NCBI GenBank assembly: GCA_020638675.1
Contig: JACKID010000002.1
Location: forward strand, 434,001 to 498,000
Length of the DNA stretch: 64,000 bases
Source: Planctomycetota bacterium
GTDB taxonomy: Bacteria; Planctomycetota; UBA8742; UBA2392
Reading direction: 5' to 3'
Under the pieces are notes generated by a model that made no database searches, was not told the origin of the DNA, and worked only from the letters and a program-made list of their open reading frames with translations. Positions 8,295-20,355 of the stretch are shown in pieces. The position numbers and the translations under genes were made by a program. The number at the start of each line of letters is the position of its first letter. Position 1 is the first letter of the stretch.

Positions 8295-8995
8295 GCCTTG
8301 CTCTCCCAATAGACCAGAAAACTCTGTTAGTCCGTCCGTCTCTGCTGCAGGAGAACTCAAACACGACCCTTTCCGATGCGCGTCTGAGTCACGATGCAGA
8401 TGTCAATTCCTGACAAGCAGGCAGACCATAGAACCACTTAATGCCGCGTCAACACCGTTCTAACGCCATTTTGACGCAGTCCTCACAATTGCAGACGCGA
8501 GAGAAATACCCCCTCGCCCGTCATTCCGCAACTACGAAATCCAGCGCATACAAGCCCTGGCAGGATTTCATCGGCTACCTGCGTCCGATAACTTTCACAA
8601 ATCTGAAAGGAATCTTTGCCGGGGCCTGTTTCGGCCGCTCGTCCCAGAGTGCCTCTCCTCCTTTCCGGATGGCGGCATGTGCCACCAGTCCGCGGCCGGG
8701 ACCGGGCCGAAAGACCTGATTGTAGGCTGGTTTGCCCCCAAGCCTGATACAGAACGTCCCGCCCATCGCCGGGCGAACCCGTTCTGAATAGTTACTGACA
8801 CACCGCGGCACGGTAACTTTGCAACGTGTGCGATGCAAGAGTCTTCAGAGCAAAAAGAAATGTTCTGGACCGCAAATTCCCCTGCAATTCCGCCAGCCGC
8901 GCACCCAATGTTCCGAATAACAACCGGCTCATCCGCAACCTGCACGGTTCAACCGCGTCCAATAGAGGATAGGATGAACAGGCGTCGATTGCCGA
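8295..8995. other. Intergenic region between divergent porin and kinase genes
   Basis: Nothing in these 701 bp looks like a gene: short open frames on both strands lack the codon pattern of their neighbours. It should hold the promoters of the porin trio (leftward) and the kinase operon (rightward). A small dyad TGTCA-ATTCC-TGACA at 8401-8415 lies about 110 bp upstream of the porin start and could be an operator. A well-spaced SD with an ATG at 8974 opens a 39-codon frame overlapping the kinase start. Confidence 0.5.
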
Positions 8996-11944
<2,949 letters not shown>

Positions 11945-11984
11945 GTCCCTACGTACTCGCGCCTGCTTCCGCTATAACCGGGGC

Positions 11985-12557
11985 ATGGCCAAACCCGACT
12001 CCAACCCGCGCCCGCTGGCGTTGATTGCTACCCGACCGGTCGCCGACCCCCGGCTCGCTGCAGCGCTGCGCGACGACCTGACTGAGCTGTTGCAGTTCAT
12101 ACGCCTGCGCGTGGTTTCGCATGACTCCGCCGCGGATGTCGCCAAGGCGGCCGCCGCACATGACGGGCCTTGCCTGATTACATTCAGCGACGTGGCAGGC
12201 ATCCCCGCCGACTGCGTGGAAGGTGCGCTGGAGATGCTGGAAGGGCCCGACGTAGTGATTGGCCCCTGTGCGGACGGCAGCATCTACCTCATTGCCGCAG
12301 AAGGTTTGGACGAGGCGGGCTTTAAAGCGTTAATAGAAGCGGCCCTCGCCCGTGACGGGCTCGCACGCTGTATCCCCTTGCTGGAACAGGCTGGGCTTGA
12401 AGCCGCGGCGTTGCCGCCGTGGTTTCGCGTCGCAGGTGAGAAAGACGTTTCCTTTGCGGACAGCCTCGCACGTCTTAGCCTGATGTCTGAAGAAGGCGAA
12501 AACGACTTCATCGCGGACAGGCTGCGCGTATGGCTCGAGAATCGGAAAAAGGCTTGA
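11985..12557 (+). CDS. DUF2064-like glycosyltransferase-fold protein
   Basis: 190 residues resembling the DUF2064 (TIGR04282) family of GT-A-like nucleotidyl/glycosyl transferases. The central block 'GPDVVIGPCADGSIYLIA' (87-104) matches the family's DVVLGPxxDGGYYLxG element. The usual GDSPDLP motif has decayed to 'FSDVAGIPAD' (67-76), so catalytic activity is doubtful. The gene follows the kinase by 40 bp and overlaps the next gene by 28 bp, so it is translated as part of the kinase operon. The start ATG at 11985 gives the family-sized product. A role linked to the kinase is suggested only by position. Confidence 0.6.
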   Translation: MAKPDSNPRPLALIATRPVADPRLAAALRDDLTELLQFIRLRVVSHDSAADVAKAAAAHDGPCLITFSDVAGIPADCVEGALEMLEGPDVVIGPCADGSIYLIAAEGLDEAGFKALIEAALARDGLARCIPLLEQAGLEAAALPPWFRVAGEKDVSFADSLARLSLMSEEGENDFIADRLRVWLENRKKA

Positions 12558-15355
12558 AGGTCAGGCGGGCCGTCACTGCCGTCGTGATCGTGGTTGCGGC
12601 CGCGACCGTGTTCATCAGTGCCGTGGCCGCCCAGCGCGTGATCCGCATCGGCGGCTCCCGGCCTGTCGGCAACAGCCCCTCCAGCGGCGGGCAGACCGAG
12701 CAGCCGGATCTCAACGCGGTCAAGGCCATCCCGCCCTCGCCCGAAGAAGCGCTGCAGATCGCGGACCTGATCGAGCAACTCGGCGATGAGCATCTCGTGC
12801 GCCGCGACCGCGCCATGTCAGAGCTTGCGGGCTACGAGGCCAAGGCGCTCGACCAGGTCCGCGAAGCCAAGAAGCACGACGACGACGAAATCGCCGCCCG
12901 CTGCGCGCTGCTGGAAGAAGTCATCCAGAGCCGCCAGGGCGAGCTGTTTCTCGCCGCCCGCCGCCTGAACCTCACCATCGCCGAGCTGAACGGCTACCTC
13001 GCGAACGAGGACGTCGGTCCCCTGCTCAGCATTCTTCGCAGCCGCGCCCAGGCAGGGCTGGTCGCGCTGTGGGCGCGCGTGCTGGCGCGGCTCTCCGCAC
13101 GCACGCAGCTATTCCCGACGGCCGAGCTGTGCCGTGAAATCGAAGGCGACGTCGGCTACGGGCAGGCGCTTGCCAAGGCTGCGCGCTCGCCCGACGTCGG
13201 CGCCGCAGCCAACAACATGCTGATGCTGATGGCGCTCATGCCGCCGGGCGACCCGGCCGACACGGTCGAGACACTGACCCAGTTGCGCTTTTCCATCGGC
13301 GGGGCACAGGGGCTGGAAAGCACGCTGTCCCAGACAGCCGACTTCCGCGGCGTGTACACGGCCCCCGAGTTGCTTGGCGCGATGGACGGTCGGCCCGACG
13401 TCAACGCCAAGGACCCGGACGGCGCGGCGGAAGTGCGCATGGCGCTGGCGCTGGGCATGATCGAGCGTTGCACGCCCGAGCAGTTGGCCGGCTCATGTGT
13501 GCCGCCGGTGGCCTCGATGTCGCCAATGCTGCTCAGCACCTGGCTCTCGCTGCTTGAGCGCTCCGGGCTGAACAAGCAGATCGAAAACGCCATGCTGGGG
13601 CTGCTGTCCAGCAACGCGGACACGCGGCGCATCAGTATCACGGCCGGCAGCTACGCCGGCGTCTCCGGCGTCGGCGACGTGATCGGCGTGTTCGACGCGC
13701 TGCCGTTTGAGGCGCAGCTCAGCGTGCTCGACGCGTGGTGGCTCAACCCGCGCGAGCCGCGCGTCACCCAGCCGTTCCTGCTGAAGCTGCTCGCGTCCGG
13801 CAAGCCCGGCATCCGCACAGCCGCGGCCAACCTGCTGGGCCAGTACCGCGCGCCAAGCACTGCAGCGGGCCTGCTAAAGGCGGCGCTGAACGACGCGGAC
13901 GCCGCGCCGGCGGCACTGGAATCGCTGGCGCCGATGTCGGACCTGCTCTCGACGGACGACCTAAAGTCAATCGCCGCGGCTCTGCCCGGCTCAGGTTTGC
14001 TTACCCGCCCGCTGCTCGCGCAGGTGTTGATCAATTCCGGCAACTCGGCCGGTCTTGAGCCGCTCATAACCGGCTGGAAGAAAGAGCTGCCGCGCAACGA
14101 GCTGCCGCTGGCGGTCAACGTGCTGGCCATGCGGCCGGAAACGCCGGCGGGCGCTTACGCCGCCAGCCTGCGCGCCGTCGCGCTGGTAGGCAACGGCGAC
14201 CCGGACCTGTACCTGCTGCAGACACTGGATAACCCGGACCTTGAGCTGATCCGCGCGCTGTTGTCGCTCAGCGATGAGGACGGCTTCAAGCTGCTGGCGG
14301 CAATGGCGGCGGACGAGAACGACTCCGGGCGCCTCGCGGCCATGAACGCGCTGGCCATGGCAGGCCGCGACGGCGACCTGATTGAGGACTGGCTCAAACG
14401 CCTCTCCGGCGAGATCAAGGACGAACTCGGCCCCCGCATCGGCAGCGCCGTCGCCCTCAGCATGACCAGGCAGGCCGAAGAATTCCGCCGCAACACCATG
14501 CAGAAGGGCGCGGCGGCGGCCAACCTGGGCTGGGTGGTGCAGAGCGTGCTGATGGGCCGCAGCAAGGCCGTCACGTTCGATGAGCTGCTGGCCGTCCTGT
14601 TCGACACACCGCAGAGCGCGCAGGGCTGGTCCACCAAGTGGGCGCTGGTCAGTCGCGAGCTCCCGCCCAAGGCGCTGCACAGCCTGGCGACCGCGCTGGC
14701 GTTCACCGACGGGCGCAATCTCTTCTACCAGACCGGTCTGGCGCTGATGCTGGCGGACTCGGACATCGACATGTTCGAAGTGCTGTACGGCGACGCCGAA
14801 AACCCGCAGCCGCGCGACATCCTGCACCTTTACAACACGGTCCTGCTCTGCGACCCGGAGAAAGCCAGGACTGTGGTCGAGCACGCCGAACGCAAAGAAG
14901 ACGGCAGCAACTTCCTCGCGCTGATCATCTCCCGCGCGTGGCTCGGGATGCTTCCCGAGGCTGAGACAGCCCGCATCCGCCGCGGCGCCGCAGGCTCACC
15001 GACCGGGCTGTTTGGGGCCATCGACCGCGTGCAACGCGCGCGCAAGGGCTCCGCCGGCGCGCTACGCAGCCTGCTGGACGCCTTCGGGCCGGACGCGCTG
15101 CGCTTCCAGCGCGGCGAGACGGCCGAAGCCCGCATCGTCGAGCAGCGCTGGGGCAGCCCCGTCATGAATATCACCGGTGTCGGCAGCGCGGCCTATTCCG
15201 CGCTGACTTCCCCGCCGCCGCTGGCGTCTTCGCAGTTGCAGTCGCTGTTCAAGGACGCCGCGCCGCAGGACTGGCGCCCCTGGTGGGCATGCCGCCGGGC
15301 GCTGCTGGAATTCGACGCCGCCTCAGGCAAGTACACGTTTGCGGAGCTGCCATGA
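12530..15355 (+). CDS. Large membrane-anchored HEAT-like repeat protein
   Basis: 941 residues. A single N-terminal membrane segment (about 13-34) with basic residues before it suggests export with the bulk outside the cytoplasm. The rest is a long alpha-solenoid of Leu/Ala-rich helical pairs. The part at about 70-130 ('LGDEHLVRRDRAMSELAGY') is typical of HEAT-type units in planctomycetal proteins. No enzyme motif was seen. It overlaps the preceding DUF2064-like gene by 28 bp, and its stop overlaps the next start as ATGA, so translation of the three genes is probably coupled. The likely role is a protein-protein scaffold working with the kinase and the TPR protein. Confidence 0.75.
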   Translation: MARESEKGLKVRRAVTAVVIVVAAATVFISAVAAQRVIRIGGSRPVGNSPSSGGQTEQPDLNAVKAIPPSPEEALQIADLIEQLGDEHLVRRDRAMSELAGYEAKALDQVREAKKHDDDEIAARCALLEEVIQSRQGELFLAARRLNLTIAELNGYLANEDVGPLLSILRSRAQAGLVALWARVLARLSARTQLFPTAELCREIEGDVGYGQALAKAARSPDVGAAANNMLMLMALMPPGDPADTVETLTQLRFSIGGAQGLESTLSQTADFRGVYTAPELLGAMDGRPDVNAKDPDGAAEVRMALALGMIERCTPEQLAGSCVPPVASMSPMLLSTWLSLLERSGLNKQIENAMLGLLSSNADTRRISITAGSYAGVSGVGDVIGVFDALPFEAQLSVLDAWWLNPREPRVTQPFLLKLLASGKPGIRTAAANLLGQYRAPSTAAGLLKAALNDADAAPAALESLAPMSDLLSTDDLKSIAAALPGSGLLTRPLLAQVLINSGNSAGLEPLITGWKKELPRNELPLAVNVLAMRPETPAGAYAASLRAVALVGNGDPDLYLLQTLDNPDLELIRALLSLSDEDGFKLLAAMAADENDSGRLAAMNALAMAGRDGDLIEDWLKRLSGEIKDELGPRIGSAVALSMTRQAEEFRRNTMQKGAAAANLGWVVQSVLMGRSKAVTFDELLAVLFDTPQSAQGWSTKWALVSRELPPKALHSLATALAFTDGRNLFYQTGLALMLADSDIDMFEVLYGDAENPQPRDILHLYNTVLLCDPEKARTVVEHAERKEDGSNFLALIISRAWLGMLPEAETARIRRGAAGSPTGLFGAIDRVQRARKGSAGALRSLLDAFGPDALRFQRGETAEARIVEQRWGSPVMNITGVGSAAYSALTSPPPLASSQLQSLFKDAAPQDWRPWWACRRALLEFDAASGKYTFAELP

Positions 15356-18252
15356 AGAAACTCTGCGCACTCTCGCTCGCCGCGCTGCTGCTTGCGCTCA
15401 GCGTCAACCCGACCCGCGCCGAGGACGAGCAGGAGTCGAGGCTGGCGTTTGAGCTGGATTCGCTCCGCGAGGCGTGGCTCTACGCTGACGGCGCAACCGC
15501 CGCCGCCCGCCTCGACACCCTGCGCGAGGACAACCGCCTCAGCGGCGAGTTCCCGCGCTGGTACGCGGGCCTGCGCGCCAGCCTCGCGCTGCGCGAAGGC
15601 GACTCGACCGGCGCGCTCAAGGTCATGCAGCCGATTCTCGATGAGAGCAACGACGCGCGGAACTACCTGCGCGCGGCGCGTCTGTTTCTCGCCTACGGCG
15701 CGGACGACACCGCGCTTGAGATCATTCGCCAGGGCCGCCGCCGCGGGCCGGACTCTCGCGCCTTACTGAGGTACGAGGCCGGGCTGCACTGGCTGGCGGG
15801 CGATTACGACAACGCGCTGGATTGCTACACCGACATCATCTGCAGCGACGACCGCCCGCAGTATCCGTTCGTCGCGCCCAACACAACACGCTGGAGCGAG
15901 GCCAAGCCCTGGAACGCCACCAGCGACAAGCCCGCCACGCCCCCGCGCCAGATGTACGACGAATGGGGCGACCCGATCCAGACGCCGGACACCTATCAGC
16001 CGGAGCCGTTCTCCAGCCTGTTCATGCCGATCTGGTGGTGGCCCTGCGATCTTCCCGGGCTGGACCGCTGCATCGACGAGCTCGCCCGAGCCAAAGAGCA
16101 GAACAAGTTCCGCACCATGGATGTCGCTGCGCTGGTGAAGCTCGCCCACGAGGCCCAGGACAAGCTCGACACCCTGCGCACCGGCGATGAGACCGTGCGC
16201 AAACAGCTCGAAGACAAGGCCCGCCGCACGCGCTGGCAGGCCGTGATCGCCACGCGCATCGCCGCGCAGGCCAAGCTGAACGCATCCGAATGGGAAGCGG
16301 CCGAGGCGCTGGTGCGCAATATGCTGACGCTGGCGCCCGATGACCTCGCGCTGCTGGACCTGCAGGCGCAGGCCATGGGCGAGCTCGGCAAGGCTGAAGA
16401 AGCGCGCACCGGGCCGCTGGCGCGCCTGCGAACGCTGGCGAACCTGTCGGTCTACAGCTACGGGCTGTACGCGCGCGGGCCGTCGCGGCAGATCTCGGAC
16501 CGCGTGTTCGAGCCCGCCCTGACGCTCTATCGCGCCAACAAGCAGGCCGGGCAGACGCAGCTCGAGCTGATGCGGACCACCTTCGGCGACACCAATCGCA
16601 ACCAGCCCATCTACGCGGGCCTGCTGGGGCTGTGGCTGATGACGCACAACGAGCCGGAACTCGCCCGCAAATACCTGCTGGAGGCCAGCCGCCTGAACGG
16701 CTTCGAATCCGGCAAGCCGCTGTACCAGGACGCGATCTACGTCGAAATGGCGCTGCTCGCGCTCGGCGAAGGCACAGGCGAGCAACCCAAAGAAACACCC
16801 GAAGAAGGTCCCAAGGAAGGCGAGAAGGAAGTCGAAAAGCCGCAGCCCGCCGAGGGCGAAGAAGAAGGCATCGAGATGGCCAAGGTGGACGCCAACACCC
16901 ACCCGCTGCTGCGCAAGGCGTTGCGCGCGGGCGCGGTGATCGGCGCGATCCCCGATACACGCGAGAAGCTGCGAGAGCTGGCCGGCGTGGACATCTGGGG
17001 CGGCAGCGCGGGAATCGGCTCGGTCATTGCCGCCGCAAGCATGCTGCCCGACGGGAACAAGGTCATGCAGCAATCGTTGTATGGGCTGCCCGCGCAGATC
17101 GCCAAGGATGTCCCGGCCAAAGAGCTGAACGCGTTCCTGTCCGATGAGCACGTCACCAGCCAGAGCCTCAAGCAGGCGCTCACCACCATGGCCGAGCTGA
17201 TCGAGCAGGTTCGCGCCAACAACAGCTGGCAGGTGCGACAGTCGCTCAGCCAGAAGACCGGGCCCGTATTCGGGCTGCTGGAGGCCCGGGCGCTGCTGCT
17301 GCGCGCCAAGCTGATCGCCGACAAGCCGGCAAACATGGATGAGCTGGCGGCCTGGCTCAGCAAGTGGCAGAAGCAGATCGACCTGCGCACCCAGCTCAAG
17401 GCGCGTCCCAGCGACGCCCACACCCGCTTCTCCGAGGCCCGCCGCGAGGCCGGCGTGCCCGAGGTTGTGCACAGCGGTCTGCTGCTGGACGCCGCCCGTT
17501 TGCTGGCCACCGGCGGCGCCGCCAAGGATGCCGCGCGCCTGTTGTGGTACAACCGCGACGCGCAACTCGGGCTGGAGACGCAGAATCGCCTGATGTCGCT
17601 GGCCTCAGTATTGGCAGAAAAGGCGGGCGACCACATGCTCGCGCTGCGCTGCCGCCTGGAAGCCACTTCGCTCGCGCCGAACCAGAACAGCAACAGCTAC
17701 CTCGACCCGCAATTGCTGCTGGTGGAGCTGGCCGGCACGCGCGACGACTTGGCCGAGTTCGGCTCGGCCGGCGACGTGCTGACCTACCTCGAGAACCAGC
17801 TGATCCCGTTCGCCGACTCCCCCACCATGGCCGCGATCGAGCAGATCGTGCCGGACATTCGCAAGGCGCGCCCGACACTGGTCATGCGCAACACCAGCCG
17901 CACCGGCACGGACGGCATTTTCGCCAACAGCATGTCCTCGGGGAACTGCTACGTGATCGTGCGCAACTGGTACAAGATGGCCATCAGCCCCGAGACGCTG
18001 CCCATCTGCGAGCGCTTCGCCGCCTGGGTGATCGCCAGCGACCTGCCAGTGTCAGGCCGTGGCACGCACAACGGGCTCGCCCCCACCGGCGACGCAATCA
18101 CCGGCTGGTCCATGCTGCGCGACATCTACAAGAAGCAGTCCGCCAACGACCCCAAGGCCCTCAAAGCCACCGAACGCCTCACCCGCCTGCTGACCCGCAC
18201 CAACACCCTCATGGACGAGGTCGAGGACGAATACGAAGAGTGGTGGGACTAG
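15352..18252 (+). CDS. Secreted TPR-type protein
   Basis: 966 residues with a cleavable signal peptide (about 1-22, 'ALSVNPTRAEDE'). Most of the length is paired helices of TPR type, for example 'LFLAYGADDTALEIIRQGRR' near 105-125. A Glu/Lys/Pro-rich linker of about 40 residues (about 480-515) splits the solenoid in two. The start ATG at 15352 is the ATGA overlap with the upstream HEAT-like gene, strong evidence for coupling. It is the last gene of the kinase operon. It may form a periplasmic assembly with the HEAT-like protein and the outer part of the kinase; that is inference from gene order and topology. Confidence 0.75.
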   Translation: MKKLCALSLAALLLALSVNPTRAEDEQESRLAFELDSLREAWLYADGATAAARLDTLREDNRLSGEFPRWYAGLRASLALREGDSTGALKVMQPILDESNDARNYLRAARLFLAYGADDTALEIIRQGRRRGPDSRALLRYEAGLHWLAGDYDNALDCYTDIICSDDRPQYPFVAPNTTRWSEAKPWNATSDKPATPPRQMYDEWGDPIQTPDTYQPEPFSSLFMPIWWWPCDLPGLDRCIDELARAKEQNKFRTMDVAALVKLAHEAQDKLDTLRTGDETVRKQLEDKARRTRWQAVIATRIAAQAKLNASEWEAAEALVRNMLTLAPDDLALLDLQAQAMGELGKAEEARTGPLARLRTLANLSVYSYGLYARGPSRQISDRVFEPALTLYRANKQAGQTQLELMRTTFGDTNRNQPIYAGLLGLWLMTHNEPELARKYLLEASRLNGFESGKPLYQDAIYVEMALLALGEGTGEQPKETPEEGPKEGEKEVEKPQPAEGEEEGIEMAKVDANTHPLLRKALRAGAVIGAIPDTREKLRELAGVDIWGGSAGIGSVIAAASMLPDGNKVMQQSLYGLPAQIAKDVPAKELNAFLSDEHVTSQSLKQALTTMAELIEQVRANNSWQVRQSLSQKTGPVFGLLEARALLLRAKLIADKPANMDELAAWLSKWQKQIDLRTQLKARPSDAHTRFSEARREAGVPEVVHSGLLLDAARLLATGGAAKDAARLLWYNRDAQLGLETQNRLMSLASVLAEKAGDHMLALRCRLEATSLAPNQNSNSYLDPQLLLVELAGTRDDLAEFGSAGDVLTYLENQLIPFADSPTMAAIEQIVPDIRKARPTLVMRNTSRTGTDGIFANSMSSGNCYVIVRNWYKMAISPETLPICERFAAWVIASDLPVSGRGTHNGLAPTGDAITGWSMLRDIYKKQSANDPKALKATERLTRLLTRTNTLMDEVEDEYEEWWD

Positions 18253-18264
18253 CAGGTTCTTTCA

Positions 18265-18324
18265 GTGGTGCGGACATTCCTGTCCGCACATTCGGCCAAG
18301 CGCGGACAAGAATGTCCGCGCCAC
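18265..18324. repeat. Inverted repeat of GCGGACATTCxTGTCCGC type
   Basis: Two 25-bp arms (18265-18289 and 18300-18324) are complementary with only a few mismatches. Each arm is itself near-palindromic (GCGGACA...TGTCCGC). It sits directly after the TPR gene stop. Similar 'GGACAAGAATGTCCGC' units are dispersed in many planctomycete genomes, so this is probably a mobile hairpin element. It may also terminate the operon. Confidence 0.6.
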
Positions 18325-18454
18325 CGTTTCTCAGCACGCCCGCTCCGCCGCCTGGCGAAGTTGATGCGCGCGGTTTCATGCCAGTTCGCAAGATCTGTAA
18401 AGACTTAAGCGCCGGCGACGGCATGCTGCATCGCAGCGGCGCACGGAGGGGGCC

Positions 18455-18928
18455 ATGATACGAAGAACGATGATTCTATGCCTTTGCCTGCTGGCCGGGT
18501 GTGCGGCGGCGGATCGCGACAAAACAGGAGATGAACGCATGCAGCTTGGCAACTTCTCAGTCAGCCTGGCCGTCAAGGACCTGGCCGTTTCGCGCGAGTT
18601 CTATGAGAAGCTCGGGTTCGAAGTCGTCGGCGGCGACGCGAAGCAGAACTGGCTGGTGCTGTCCAACGGCAACAGCCGGATCGGCATCTTCCAGGGAATG
18701 TTCGACAAGAACATGCTGACCTACAACCCGGGCTGGGACAGCGAGAAGAACACGCTGCCCGACTTCGACGACGTGCGCGAGATCCAGAAGCGGCTCAAGG
18801 CGCAGGGCATCACCCTCACGGCCGAAGCCGACGAAACCACCACCGGCCCCGCCTACATCATGCTGAACGATCCAGACGGCAACCCAATCCTGATCGACCA
18901 GCACGTACCCGCGCCGGGGACGAAGTAA
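18455..18928 (+). CDS. VOC-superfamily (glyoxalase-like) lipoprotein
   Basis: 157 residues. An N-terminal lipobox 'CLLAGC' (Cys16) predicts a lipid-anchored protein. Residues from about 32 form a VOC fold: 'SLAVKDLAVSREFYEKLGF' and the closing 'YIMLNDPDGNPILIDQ'. The position where metal-dependent members carry the first His is occupied by Ser or Val, so metal-dependent chemistry is doubtful and it may be a binding protein. A strong SD (GGAGGGGG, 18445-18452) precedes the ATG. A lipoprotein leader on a VOC domain is unusual; if translation instead began at Met29 the protein would be an ordinary cytosolic VOC protein. Confidence 0.8.
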   Translation: MIRRTMILCLCLLAGCAAADRDKTGDERMQLGNFSVSLAVKDLAVSREFYEKLGFEVVGGDAKQNWLVLSNGNSRIGIFQGMFDKNMLTYNPGWDSEKNTLPDFDDVREIQKRLKAQGITLTAEADETTTGPAYIMLNDPDGNPILIDQHVPAPGTK

Positions 18929-18965
18929 CGGTGGCGCACTGACCGCATCGACTGTCAATCACATG

Positions 18966-19424
18966 CTAGTTGCCGGGTCTCGCATCGACATTGTCTGGCA
19001 AACGCCACCGTTCAAACCGGATCGAGACGGGGTCGCGGCCTACCGCGTAGCCATAAACATGCGGACGCTCGAAACTGGTCTGCTTCTCCGGCGTGGTGGG
19101 AAGGGATGCATCATATGACAGCGCGACGACTTCCATGTAGGAGATCTCCCCGTCCTCAAGTCGCACGCTTCGGATCATGAACAACCATTCCGGCGCGCCT
19201 TCGTCAGTCTCCAAGTACGACAAGTCCCAGCCACCGGTAATCATCTCGTTGATTCCGTAAGGCACGTTCCCCGTCTTATCGACATATCGTCGCAGGTCTT
19301 CGCACAGGCGCTTTACCTTCGTACTAGTTGCAGTCCTGTAGCCTCTGTCCTCCCGCTTCGCACAAGCAGAGAACGCCAGGGCAATCAGAACTGCGAACGC
19401 GCAACCTGAGACTTGAAGTCGCAT
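18966..19424 (-). CDS. Small lipoprotein of unknown function
   Basis: 152 residues with a lipobox ending in Cys21 ('ALAFSAC'). A helix at about 35-48 followed by 'KTGNVP' recalls the start of the mature domain of type II pseudopilin-like proteins, but no other feature confirms this. It is convergent with the VOC lipoprotein. The start codon lies inside a perfect 10-bp hairpin (19421-19447), which may control translation. The function is unknown. Confidence 0.65.
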   Translation of the reverse strand: MRLQVSGCAFAVLIALAFSACAKREDRGYRTATSTKVKRLCEDLRRYVDKTGNVPYGINEMITGGWDLSYLETDEGAPEWLFMIRSVRLEDGEISYMEVVALSYDASLPTTPEKQTSFERPHVYGYAVGRDPVSIRFERWRLPDNVDARPGN

Positions 19425-19447
19425 ACTTGGTCCCTGTCCAAGTATGC
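19421..19447 (-). promoter_or_regulatory. Hairpin holding SD-like loop and start codon
   Basis: GCATACTTGG (19421-19430) pairs exactly with CCAAGTATGC (19438-19447). In the minus-strand mRNA the 7-nt loop ACAGGGA contains the only SD-like AGGGA, spaced 6 nt from the AUG, and the AUG is in the 3' arm. Folding would hide the start codon of the small lipoprotein gene. Confidence 0.5.
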
Positions 19448-19511
19448 CGTCTATAGCGGAGAGAAGCTAGTTTGGTTCGAGCGCCCGCAACTGCCCGGCA
19501 GGTGCCAGTGC

Positions 19512-20240
19512 CTACGCTGGCACGTTCAGGTGTGCTGCGGCAGCGACGATGAGTGCCTTGAAGAGGTTCTGCATGCGCGGGTCGTCGGGCATGCGTTCGG
19601 GGTGCCACTGAATTCCTATGCGGAACGGGTGGTCGGTGAACTCCAGCGCCTCGATCACGCCGTCCGGCGCCTTGGCGCAGGCGCGCAGCGGGCCGGCCAC
19701 GCTCTCTACGGCCTGATGGTGCTGTGAGTTGACCTCGATACTGGTCGCGCCGAGCGCCTTCGCGAACGCCGAGTCCTTTTCGACCTCCACCGCGTGGCGC
19801 GTGAAGCCTTCCTTGCCGTCGCGGTGCACGCCCTCGCCCAGGTGCTGGATCAGCTTGCCGCCCGCCCAGATCGCCGTGAGCTGCATGCCCCCGCAGACGC
19901 CGAGCACCGGCAGGTCCGTCTGCTCAAACAGCATCTTGGCAAACGCGCGGTCAAAGCTCGCGCGCTGCGGCGTCACCGGCACGTCCGTCGCGATGGTCGG
20001 CTTGCCGTACCACTCGGCCGGATAGTCGTCGCCGCCCACGATGATCACGCCCTGCACCAGCTCAAGCAGGGGGCGGATGTCTTCGGCGTTCGGCGCAGTC
20101 GGAATGACCACCGGCGTGCCCCCGGCCGCGATCACGGCCGTGCAGTACTGCGGATAGAGCTTGAGATAGCTGCGGTCGCGATCCGGCTGCGGGAAGTGGC
20201 GGACGTGGTCCGTCGTGATGCCGATCAGGGGCTTACGCAT
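19512..20240 (-). CDS. Class I glutamine amidotransferase-like hydrolase (peptidase C26, PuuD-like)
   Basis: 242 residues. The triad is visible: Cys116 in 'GVCGGMQ', His213 and Glu215 in 'GIQWHPE'. 'MRKPLIGITTD' at the start is typical of the gamma-glutamyl-GABA hydrolase branch of C26 proteins. Family members hydrolyse gamma-glutamyl bonds in polyamine degradation or related pathways. No polyamine genes are near, so the substrate is unassigned. folC, which makes gamma-glutamyl chains, is divergently encoded 115 bp away; C26 also contains folate gamma-glutamyl hydrolases, so a folate link is possible but unproven. Confidence 0.85.
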   Translation of the reverse strand: MRKPLIGITTDHVRHFPQPDRDRSYLKLYPQYCTAVIAAGGTPVVIPTAPNAEDIRPLLELVQGVIIVGGDDYPAEWYGKPTIATDVPVTPQRASFDRAFAKMLFEQTDLPVLGVCGGMQLTAIWAGGKLIQHLGEGVHRDGKEGFTRHAVEVEKDSAFAKALGATSIEVNSQHHQAVESVAGPLRACAKAPDGVIEALEFTDHPFRIGIQWHPERMPDDPRMQNLFKALIVAAAAHLNVPA

Positions 20241-20355
20241 GGGGCCTCACTGAGCGCGGTCCAGGCCGCACTTGCTGTACACTTTAGCCGATTTGGGGCT
20301 GGCGGCCTAATACCCAATCGGTACCATCCCGCCCCAAACTGCAACCGAAGCCGCC

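Noticed and set aside
8380..8420. Pho box upstream of the first porin
   Set aside because: Only a TGTCA-ATTCC-TGACA dyad is present. The direct repeats of a PhoB box were not found, so phosphate control is not supported.
8441..8945. Small open frames between porin and kinase genes
   Set aside because: They overlap on both strands, have no convincing RBS and no recognisable product.
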